IMG/VR virus record: IMGVR_UViG_3300031749_000006
Location: 1 to 52,050 of that record
Source: a virus
Reading direction: 5' to 3' (one strand)
Length of the DNA: 52,050 bases
The notes beneath the pieces are model-generated. The model ran no database searches, had not been told where the DNA came from, and saw only the letters and a list, made by a program, of their open reading frames with translations. Below are positions 39,418 through 45,767 of this stretch, one piece after another (positions within the stretch are counted from its first letter, which is position 1; every line of letters begins with the position of its first letter). The position numbers and the translations under genes are program-made.

Positions 39418-39933
39418 ATGTTCTTTTATGATGCGGCTACGGGTCGAGAAGTACCCAAACCGGACTGGGACCAATACGTTCAGGTCGAGATCTCAAAACG
39501 AGCGGAGAGACTGAAAGAGGCTGTCCGGATTGGAGGAGGCGGCGCTGCGGTCGCGCGGAAAATCGGGATGCCAATGCCAACCTTGAACAACTACCTTGGT
39601 GGTCGGGACATGAAGGCATCAGCCATGGTGCTATTGGCGGAGGCTTCGGGTGTTTCCCTGGAATGGCTTGCGACGGGACGCGGCACGCCATCGGGCGCCC
39701 TTTCAACAGTCACCGCGGAGAAGGCCGACTTACTGCCCTCCGCAATTCTGGATGCGCCGGCGAATTTCTATATCCTCGACACATGCATCCGGAGCTGCCA
39801 GTTCTTCTTTTCAAAATTAGGCGCCGTGCCAACCCTCCGCGAAGTGCTCCAGTGGATCAGCAATCCTTATCGCCAAGGCATGGGGCTTCCCGACCGGCCA
39901 ATCGACGAAACAAATGGAGATTTCTTAAAATGA
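39418..39933 (+). CDS. Probable prophage immunity repressor, 171 aa
   Basis: Divergent from ner. The N-terminal helix-turn-helix region reads GGGAAVARKIGMPMPTLNNY, then LGGRDMKASAMVLLAEASGV and SLEWLATGRGTPSG, a Cro/C1 layout. The C-terminal half (FYILDTCIRSCQFFFSKLG) lacks a LexA-type protease motif (no Ser-Lys pair), so induction would not be RecA-driven. Opposite orientation next to Ner is the position of Mu c. The sequence is unlike Mu c, whose DNA-binding domain is transposase-related; here that domain sits in the 103-aa protein instead. Confidence 0.8.
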   Translation: MFFYDAATGREVPKPDWDQYVQVEISKRAERLKEAVRIGGGGAAVARKIGMPMPTLNNYLGGRDMKASAMVLLAEASGVSLEWLATGRGTPSGALSTVTAEKADLLPSAILDAPANFYILDTCIRSCQFFFSKLGAVPTLREVLQWISNPYRQGMGLPDRPIDETNGDFLK

Positions 39934-40499
39934 AACACCCCTCTCAGTGGGCCGTTGGTGCTGCGTTGGGCTGCTTTCTTCTAATTTCGCCGGGACGAGC
40001 ACTCTCAAAAACCACCTTTTCTATTCCAGATGGGGCGACTGCGTGGCAGAAAATGGAACTTATGAAACATCCGAAGCTCGTAAAAGAAGGTGAATTATAT
40101 TTGCTACCTTGCAGATTTTCAAAAACAAAAGATAAAAAGCAGATCTGCGAATCAAATAGAATCGATTTTCTGATAAATTACGTTGATGCGTTCTATAACC
40201 ATATAACTGCCCAGCAAAATGTCGCCTTTGAGCTGGGCGGAGACGGCGGCACGTTAATGCCCATGCCGGGAATTTTGATCAATCATTTACAGTCTTGTGC
40301 ATGGAGGTTGGCGATTCTCAGCTCCGGGGGACCCGCCGTCGATTCGAGCGATTTGGTTTATGCTCGCGGTGATTGCAATCAGATTTCTCCTGATCTCCGG
40401 GTGGCGGCGGCAGCTCGCGCTAAGGCTATCGATCGCGAGATCTCTCACACGATTTCGGATGGTTCTTCGCCAATCTTTACAGCCGATGAATTGCGTTGA
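39930..40499 (+). CDS. Secreted protein co-expressed with the repressor, 189 aa
   Basis: The ATG overlaps the repressor stop (ATGA at 39930-39933). MKHPSQWAVGAALGCFLLIS followed by PGRALSK is a signal peptide with probable cleavage after ALS. The mature protein is mixed, with cysteines at CRFSKTKDKKQIC, ACAWRL-type SCAW and GDCNQI, suggesting disulfides in the periplasm. AT-richer than the neighbours. As it is transcribed with the repressor it should be made in the lysogen, so lysogenic conversion or exclusion is plausible. No known family. Confidence 0.72.
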   Translation: MKHPSQWAVGAALGCFLLISPGRALSKTTFSIPDGATAWQKMELMKHPKLVKEGELYLLPCRFSKTKDKKQICESNRIDFLINYVDAFYNHITAQQNVAFELGGDGGTLMPMPGILINHLQSCAWRLAILSSGGPAVDSSDLVYARGDCNQISPDLRVAAAARAKAIDREISHTISDGSSPIFTADELR

Positions 40500-40988
40500 T
40501 ATGCCCTAACGTTATTCTCTAACAATTCCGGCACCCGCCTCCCTGCTTCGAGCTTTCATCATCGTATGTGAGTTTGCAGTTTTAGAAAATTTCGTTGTTT
40601 TTCAAGGTTGCAGTTCGTTGCGCGGCGTCTGTTTGCAGTTTCCAGTTCGCGCAACGGCTCTAAGGCTTAGTCGGCCGCCATTCGTGCCTCCGACAAACCG
40701 ATCGACGTGGTTAAGTGATTGGTGCGTGATTGAATATCCTTCGGTAGGAAGCGGCCTAAGGCGAAGCAGTCACGCTTTGGGGTGCTCTTAGGAGCCGATT
40801 GAGCGTGTCCTAAGAGGCCACTCGACAACGCGCCAGGGCGACCTTTAGATGAGCAGCCACCGCCAGCCCCGAACGCGCCGCGTCATATCGCGCGGTTCGC
40901 CGCGCCCCGTGACTTTTCAATGGTTTGTCCCACCAAATACCGGTTGATACCGTTCAATCCCGACTCCAGATTACAGTGTCAACGAACA
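40500..40988 (-). other. Noncoding left end of the prophage (489 bp)
   Basis: No gene. From the terminus inward it holds CTGTAATCTGGA (40976-40965), 12 nt from the end and matching the right end. Next come an inverted pair TCCTAAGAG (40808-40816) and CTCTTAGGA (40786-40794), and CCTAAGG at 40755. Three direct copies of TTGCAGTT follow (40574, 40608, 40633). These are candidate transposase, repressor or enhancer sites; Mu has three transposase sites at its left end. Confidence 0.6.
40964..40988 (-). repeat. Prophage left terminus with outer transposase site
   Basis: Minus strand TGTTCGTTGACACTGTAATC followed by TGGAG. The segment CTGTAATCTGGA starts 12 nt from the terminal T, the same offset as CTGTTTTCTGGA at the right end, with 10 of 12 bases identical. 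This symmetry supports both termini and an L1/R1 assignment. Confidence 0.75.
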
Positions 40989-40993
40989 TCGGG
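40989..40993. repeat. Target-site duplication, left copy
   Basis: TCGGG (CCCGA on the coding strand of parB), identical to 2653-2657 and directly flanking the terminal TGTTCG of the prophage. Confidence 0.9.
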
Positions 40994-42178
40994 CGCTGCC
41001 ACCGGCGGCTCATCCTCAGGCCGCACGTAGCCGCGCTCGACGCGCAGCGCGCCGCCACGGTCGATGCTGACGAAGGCGCCGGCGCGGACGATGTCGGCGG
41101 GGTCGAATTTCGGCGGTCGGTTCTGGAATGCCTCGATCGCCGCTTCGATTTCGGTCAGTCGTGCCTCGACCGCCTCGGGAAGTTCGTCGGCCTCGCCATA
41201 CTGCTCCTCCAGCGCGTCGTATTCGGCCTTCAGCGCATTGAACTCCGCCTGTTCGGCCTCGGTGAGGGGATTGGTGAAGGGCAGCGGGCGCAGCCCCTGC
41301 CGATGGCCGTAGGGGAAATCCGGGGCGGCCTCGACCCATTTCCAGCCTTCGGCGCGGATGGCGTCCGCCTCGCGGGCCAGCCGCTCGGCCACGAGCCGGT
41401 CGAGCAGCGCCGGATCCTGCAACCAGCCGCCCTCGTCCTCCTGGAACAGGTCGCGCATCACGATGCCGCCGGCGGCTTCGTGCGCCTCGATGCCGACGAA
41501 GCAGGCGCGCCGGTCGGTCGCGCGCACCGCGCCCTCGGTCAGCATGCGGCGGATGATGTGCGGCTCCTTGTTCCAGCCGCGCTGAACCGTCGCCCACACC
41601 TGCTCCTGCCGCGCGTGATCGTCGCTGACGCAGAACGCCATCAGCTGATCGAGCGTCAGCGCGCCCTCGGCATAGGCATCGAGCAGCGCCGGGCTGGCGG
41701 CGGCGAGCTTGAGCCGCTGGCGCACCACCGCGGCGGTGACGCCGAACGCCGCGGCGATCTCCTCCTCGCCCTGGCCCTTCGCGCGCAGCGCCTGGAAGGC
41801 GCGGAACTGGTCGAGCGGGTGCAGCGCCTCGCGGTCGATGTTCTCGGCGAGGCTATCCTCCTCGGCGAGGCCGTCGGTCTTGACGATGCAGGGGATGGGT
41901 GCGGTCTTGGCCAGGCGCTTCTGCCGGACCAGCAGTTCCAGCGCCCGGAAGCGCCGACCGCCGGCGGGCACCTCGAACATGCCCGTCTCATTGCCCTCGG
42001 CGTCCAGCACCGGGCGCACACTCAGGCTTTGCAGCAGGGAGCGGCGGGCGATGCTCTCGGCCAGCGCCTCGATCGAGACGCCGGCCTTCACGCGCCGGAC
42101 ATTGGCCTGGCTGAGGACGAGCTTGTTGAACGGGATGTCCCGGGACGGGTTCAGGACGATCTTCTGGGTCGCAGCCAT
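40989..42178 (-). pseudogene. parB: ParB-like protein, N-terminal fragment cut off by prophage insertion
   Basis: 397 residues remain, plus two codons and a stop supplied by phage DNA (TGA at 40979). They cover the ParB N-terminal fold (VLSQANVRRVKAGVSIEALA, FEVPAGGRRFRALELLVRQK with the nucleotide box) and the helix-turn-helix (QGEEEIAAAFGVTAAVVRQR), then an acidic linker (ALEEQYGEADELPEA). The C-terminal 309 residues are at 1722-2657. The product may still bind nucleotide and DNA but lacks its C-terminal domain. The gene is preceded by the shared 80-nt leader. Confidence 0.92.
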
Positions 42179-42182
42179 CGGT

Positions 42183-42265
42183 GATCTCCGCGGCGGGCCG
42201 GCCAGGAGCCTCTCTCCCAGCCCCTCGACCCGTCACGACAATCCCGTCCGCCCTCTCGCTCTCGG
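42183..42265 (-). ncRNA. Conserved leader, copy A (before parB)
   Basis: 83 nt ending 4 nt before the parB ATG. It shares TCTCCGCG, CGGGC, GAGCCTCTCTC, CCGTCACG and CTCTC-CTCTCGG blocks (plus-strand reading), in the same order and spacing, with copies B and C. On the mRNA, GUGACGGG (42236-42229) can pair with CCCGCCGC (42197-42190), with one mismatch, next to the GGAG ribosome site. Conserved noncoding leaders of this kind suggest a cis-regulatory RNA. Confidence 0.7.
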
Positions 42266-42279
42266 CGGCGGCGGGCGCC

Positions 42280-42675
42280 TCAGGCGCCGGGGGCATCCGT
42301 TGCCGTTTCGGGCAGGTTGACCACCTCGGCGCCAGCGGCGCGGTAGGCCGCCGCGACTGCCACCAGGGGCGCGTAGCTGAACGGGCCATGCGGTGGTGGG
42401 TCAGGCGGCGCGCCGACGGCGACCATTGGCCCGCGAATGACGAGCCGCGCCACGGCGTCGAAGGCGACGCCACGGCTGTCGATCACCGGCAGGCCGGCTT
42501 CAATGCAGGCCGCCTTGAGCGGCTCGGGATCGTATCCCAGGAGGCGGGAGCCGTTTCCATACCAGAGTATGAAGCCGCCTCGGCCGATCGAGAGGTGGCC
42601 ACCGTCGGTCGCCAGGGCTTCGGCGATCAGGTCGGCATGGTGGGAGTGGAGGTCGACGTTTTCGGCGGCACTCAT
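42280..42675 (-). CDS. Conserved island protein, 131 aa
   Basis: Start at MSAAENVDLHSHHADLIAEA (42675), set by the leader and GGAG site; the longer frame upstream is a shadow of ardC. Contains GFILWYGNGSRLLGYDPEPL and VIDSRGVAFDAVARLVIRGP; mixed alpha/beta, no membrane part. It sits between ardC and parB, an arrangement I associate with alphaproteobacterial plasmids, but I cannot name a family. It ends 14 nt before copy A of the leader. Confidence 0.7.
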   Translation of the reverse strand: MSAAENVDLHSHHADLIAEALATDGGHLSIGRGGFILWYGNGSRLLGYDPEPLKAACIEAGLPVIDSRGVAFDAVARLVIRGPMVAVGAPPDPPPHGPFSYAPLVAVAAAYRAAGAEVVNLPETATDAPGA

Positions 42676-42680
42676 GGCAG

Positions 42681-42762
42681 TTCTCCGCGACGGGCCGGCC
42701 GGAAGCCTCTCTCCCGACCTTTCGCCCCCGTCACGGAACGCCGACGGCCCTCTGGCTCTCGG
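42681..42762 (-). ncRNA. Conserved leader, copy B (before the 131-residue gene)
   Basis: 82 nt ending 5 nt before the ATG at 42675. It aligns block by block with copies A and C. Its 5' third (42731-42762) is also the last codons of ardC (PESQRAVGVP), so the leader overlaps a reading frame. GUGACGGG (42734-42727) and CCCGUCGC (42694-42687) are fully complementary with one U-G pair; the 3' strand touches the GGAGAA ribosome site. Confidence 0.75.
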
Positions 42763-43720
42763 GCGCCGAGGCCGGGATCGCGGGACCCGATGGAGCTTCC
42801 GGCCGATCCTCATCGGGCTGGAACGCCAGCAGATAGTCGGCGGCCTTCGAGGCGGCGCTGGCGGCGCGGATGATCGCGCGATCATCGTCGCGCAGCACCT
42901 CGAGCCAGGAACCGATGTAGTCGGCGTGCCGCACGGTCGGCACGACGCCGAGGCTCGCGCAGAGGAACGCCGCCGTCATCTCGGCGACCAGTTCTTCCTT
43001 CGCGTAGCTGGCGGAGCCGAAGCCGCCGGACATGTCGCGGGCCAGGCGATTGGGCGCGCCGGACCAGTGGCCGAGCTCATGCAGCGCGGTGCGATGCCAG
43101 TTCACCGGCTCGAAATAGGCCTGCGGCGGCGGCACCTGGATGAAGTCGCCGATGACTGAATAGAACGCGCGGTCGCCGCCGATCCTGATGTCGGCGCCAC
43201 TGGCCCGGATCAGCGCCTCGGCGTGTGGCAGAATGAGGCCCTCGGGAACCGGTGGTGCCGTGGACGCGATCGTGGCGGACAGGCCTTCGCACTGATCGGT
43301 GTTGAACACGGTGAAGCGCTTGAGGAACGGGATGGCGCTCGGCTCGTCGCCGTCGCGGTCGGCGCGCTCCCGCTCGGCCTCGGGGATGAAGCGGTCGGCA
43401 TAGACCACCGTGGTGCCGCGCTCGCCCCTGCGGACATTGCCCCCGAGCCCGAGCGCCTGGCGGAAGGTGAGCCAGGCCTGGCCGGCATAGCCGCGCTCGA
43501 TGACCGCGCCCCAGAGGATCAGCACGTTGATCCCCGAATAGCGCCGGCCGGTGGCGGCGTTCTTCGGCAGGCCGACGGCCGCCCCGGTGCCCGAGGAGCC
43601 CCAGGGCTGGACCCAGGGCAGGCGTCCGGCTTCCAGCTCGGCGATGATGTTGTCGGTGATTTCGGAATAGAGGCTCGCCCGGTCCTGACCGGTACGAGCA
43701 CGAGCGGATGGACGTGACAT
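42731..43720 (-). CDS. ardC: ArdC-type antirestriction / ssDNA-binding protein
   Basis: 329 residues. The N-terminal ssDNA-binding domain (LYSEITDNIIAELEAGRLPW, RYSGINVLILWGAVIERGYA, GERGTTVVYADRFIP) is followed by a metallopeptidase-like domain with HELGHW (214-219) and KEELVAEMTAAFLCASLG, giving His, His and Glu ligands. ArdC proteins of conjugative elements protect incoming single-stranded DNA from restriction. It is the first gene of the minus-strand ardC-parB run and carries leader copy C. Confidence 0.93.
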   Translation of the reverse strand: MSRPSARARTGQDRASLYSEITDNIIAELEAGRLPWVQPWGSSGTGAAVGLPKNAATGRRYSGINVLILWGAVIERGYAGQAWLTFRQALGLGGNVRRGERGTTVVYADRFIPEAERERADRDGDEPSAIPFLKRFTVFNTDQCEGLSATIASTAPPVPEGLILPHAEALIRASGADIRIGGDRAFYSVIGDFIQVPPPQAYFEPVNWHRTALHELGHWSGAPNRLARDMSGGFGSASYAKEELVAEMTAAFLCASLGVVPTVRHADYIGSWLEVLRDDDRAIIRAASAASKAADYLLAFQPDEDRPEAPSGPAIPASAPESQRAVGVP

Positions 43721-43724
43721 CGCG

Positions 43725-43804
43725 GATCTCCGCGACGGGCGCCGCGAGCCTCTCTCGCAGTCCTGAACCCGTCACGGCTGACCCGGCCGAACTCTCACTC
43801 TCGG
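43725..43804 (-). ncRNA. Conserved leader, copy C (before ardC)
   Basis: 80 nt ending 4 nt before the ardC ATG (43720). Blocks: GATCTCCGCGACGGGC, GAGCCTCTCTC, CCCGTCACGG, CTCTCACTCTCGG (plus-strand reading). GUGACGGG (43775-43768) pairs perfectly, with one U-G, with CCCGUCGC (43739-43732) beside the GGAGA ribosome site. No ORF overlaps this copy, so conservation here is not explained by coding. Confidence 0.78.
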
Positions 43805-44020
43805 ATGTCGCTGCGCCCCACCCGCAGGTTGCGCATTGTCGCGCCCACCCGTCGAGTTGTGGCAGCGGAGGTTTACCTGGAGTGGCCGCTTGAAAAGACG
43901 CTGGTGGTCGACGGCTCCACGGGCGACGAGACATAACTGCCCCATGCGGGCTTCCCATCCCGAGGTAAGCACCCCGTCGCCAATATGGACTTTGGATTCC
44001 GGCGGAGGCACAACCCTCTT
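43805..44020. other. Intergenic region between divergent ardC and the two-gene cassette
   Basis: Beyond the ardC leader I see no gene in this 216-bp stretch. It must carry the ardC promoter (minus) and probably the promoter of the plus-strand cassette, but no clear -35/-10 pair stands out. Sequence composition drops in GC toward 44000, marking the edge of the inserted cassette. Confidence 0.4.
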
Positions 44021-45160
44021 ATGGACGAGAGGAGGACCTTCCGGCTTCGCTACGTGGGCGCCCGCTTCGAGGGCGCGAGGATGCCGCTCGACGTCCTTCC
44101 AGATTTACCCGCATTTCGAGATCTTCTGGTGGCCTACGTCAAGGCCGGGTGGCGCGAAGCCCACACGGACCGCGAGCGGTTACCAAAAGGGTTCGTCCGT
44201 GGTCTCAAGTTCGACCTTGTCGGCATAGAGAACGGCAGCGCGGTTCCAGCGATTAAATGGGACAGCGACAACGCCCAGCTCCAGTTGCCAGAATTCAGGG
44301 ACGAGATCGAGGTTCTCGTTTCCGAGGCCTTCGCGAAGTTGGTGCGTCTTGTAGACGGAGCTGCGTCCCAGACAAGCACGGACAGCCTCAACTCGGAGGA
44401 GATCCGAGCGCTCAACAGGTTCGGGTCTGGTCTCCAGTCCGACGAGCGGATCGAGTTCGTCGACCAGAAAGACACCGCAGGGAATGTCATCTACCTGGAT
44501 GCCTATCGGCGTAAGCAGCTCCTTACCCGGGGAAGGAATTCATACGAGGTCCGCTTCGACTCGGTGGGAAAGCTGCTCGGGTCAGGCGTTGATGAGATGG
44601 ATCTAAATGGCCACATCGAGATCAGCACCACCGAACACGGCACCCTTAGACTGCCGATCTCGCCTGAACGGGTCAAGGACGAGTTTGACGGCAAGATAGG
44701 AGCCGACGTGCAATTCCGGCTGATGATCGAGCTGGACAAGAGTGACCGCTTTATGCACGTGGCGGATGTACTCGAAATCGACCTAATCGATGCCAAGGTC
44801 GTGGCGGACCTGGAGCGATGCCGCGGCCGGATTGACGCGCTAAGCTCGCTGGCAGATGGATGGCACGACGGGGCCGGTAAGGCTCCTACCCAGGCGTCCG
44901 TCGCGTCGGCTCATCGCCTCCTGGCGCGCAACCCTGGTTTGGCGGCAAGCTATAGTATCTTCCCAACCGACGACGGTGGGCTGTTATTCGAATTCATGCA
45001 CGGTGACTGGGACTACGCGATCAAGATCGGGCCGGATGGTCAGGCGGAAATCTATGGGGTGGAAAGCGGCGGCGAAGGCGAAATGGAGACGGGCATACTC
45101 GACGTGGACAGCGAGCGGTTCCGAGCCAAGTTCGATGAAGCGGCTGGGGGGCGCTGGTGA
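44021..45160 (+). CDS. Unknown protein, 379 aa, first gene of a two-gene cassette
   Basis: Start taken as the ATG at 44021 (MDERRTFRLRYVGARFEGAR); an ATG at 43985 in frame adds 12 residues. The N-terminal part (MPLDVLPDLPAFRDLLVAYV, LPKGFVRGLKFDLVGIENGS) is followed by a beta-rich middle (EVRFDSVGKLLGSGVDEMDL). The C-terminal domain, with LADGWHDGAGKAPTQASVAS, then SIFPTDDGGLLFEFMHGDWD, resembles a widespread uncharacterised domain with a PT-DGG-hydrophobic strand pattern. No catalytic motif. The 4-nt overlap with the next gene points to a paired function. AT-richer than the island genes around it. Confidence 0.75.
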   Translation: MDERRTFRLRYVGARFEGARMPLDVLPDLPAFRDLLVAYVKAGWREAHTDRERLPKGFVRGLKFDLVGIENGSAVPAIKWDSDNAQLQLPEFRDEIEVLVSEAFAKLVRLVDGAASQTSTDSLNSEEIRALNRFGSGLQSDERIEFVDQKDTAGNVIYLDAYRRKQLLTRGRNSYEVRFDSVGKLLGSGVDEMDLNGHIEISTTEHGTLRLPISPERVKDEFDGKIGADVQFRLMIELDKSDRFMHVADVLEIDLIDAKVVADLERCRGRIDALSSLADGWHDGAGKAPTQASVASAHRLLARNPGLAASYSIFPTDDGGLLFEFMHGDWDYAIKIGPDGQAEIYGVESGGEGEMETGILDVDSERFRAKFDEAAGGRW

Positions 45161-45606
45161 GCGACGAGACGACGCCGTTGCAGACAGGTGCGAGCCCAAT
45201 AGAGACACCGGCTCCACTGTCAGACGCGGCGGAAGTCCTGTTTCGGCAGATACATCCTGATCTATTTGACGGCGATCAGCCGGCGAGTTCCGCTTTTCTT
45301 CCAAGCCCGGGTGACCAGGACCAGCTTTCCACAGACCGTTCTTCGCTGACTACAGCAAAGGACGCTTATGAGCTGTACGTTGGGAACAGCCGCAAGTCGG
45401 TGGGCACCTTCGGTGTGACCGTTGGCGAATTCGGTGAGCAGGGGTTGAGTTGCTTCGCCGATCCAGTTTGCTCTGGCGGAACTATAACGGCCAACCCCGC
45501 CCACGCTAGAGTCGATTTCGGCTCACTCGGCACCAATCAGCAAAGAAAGGTGGCCAAGCGTTTGAAGAAGGCGGCTGTATCTCGAGGCATTCTTCATAGG
45601 CCCTGA
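45157..45606 (+). CDS. Unknown protein, 149 aa, partner of the 379-aa protein
   Basis: Start overlaps the preceding stop (GTGA; GTG at 45157). The N-terminal 70 residues are low-complexity and polar; then HPDLFDGDQPASSAFLPSPG and the conserved-looking core DAYELYVGNSRKSVGTFGVT, GEFGEQGLSCFADPVCSGGT, HARVDFGSLGTNQQRKVAKR with a basic C-terminus KRLKKAAVSRGILH. Two cysteines in CFADPVC could bind metal. The design (small basic protein behind a larger partner) resembles toxin-antitoxin or defence pairs, but no family is recognised. Confidence 0.72.
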   Translation: MSDETTPLQTGASPIETPAPLSDAAEVLFRQIHPDLFDGDQPASSAFLPSPGDQDQLSTDRSSLTTAKDAYELYVGNSRKSVGTFGVTVGEFGEQGLSCFADPVCSGGTITANPAHARVDFGSLGTNQQRKVAKRLKKAAVSRGILHRP

Positions 45607-45623
45607 ACGATGGCCCTAAGGAA

Positions 45624-45643
45624 TGCCTCGTGTGACCGAGGCA
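45624..45643. other. Hairpin after the two-gene cassette
   Basis: TGCCTCG (45624-45630), loop TGTGAC, CGAGGCA (45637-45643). A second, overlapping hairpin CCGAG-GCAGA-CTCGG (45636-45650) is mutually exclusive with it. It lies 18 bp after the cassette stop codon and could be a terminator or a switchable structure. No U-tract follows. The rest of the gap to 45767 holds nothing recognisable. Confidence 0.45.
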
Positions 45644-45767
45644 GACTCGGTCTGCACCCAATGTGCGATGTATTGTGCTCTTTCTAGAGGGTAATAATAA
45701 TCATTCAAGAATGGCGCAATCGGCCGGTCGCTTCCAGTCAGAACAGTCAGCGGGCAGGGGTGTATGT

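Larger units (their letters stand above)
2658..40988 (-). mobile_element. Complete Mu-like transposable prophage, 38,331 bp
   Basis: The termini read TGTAGCC... at 2658 and ...CGAACA at 40988, that is 5'-TG/CA-3' ends, flanked by the 5-bp duplication CCCGA. Inside are a DDE transposase and AAA+ targeting ATPase pair, Gam, GemA, a Mor/C activator and a head and contractile-tail gene set in Mu order. All essential modules appear intact: regulation, transposition, lysis, packaging, head, tail and fibres. The left (early) end is at 40988 and most transcription runs to lower coordinates. Length and order are close to Mu (about 37 kb). Nothing homologous to the Mu mom modification gene was seen. 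Confidence 0.97.

Noticed and set aside
40501-40516. CCTAACGTTATT as a fourth late-activator site
   Set aside because: The two half sites have no 4-bp spacer, no -10 element lies at the required distance, and no gene follows on the proper strand.
40979-42178. Complete stand-alone ParB gene
   Set aside because: The last codons and stop lie in prophage DNA and the missing C-terminal half is at 1722-2657.
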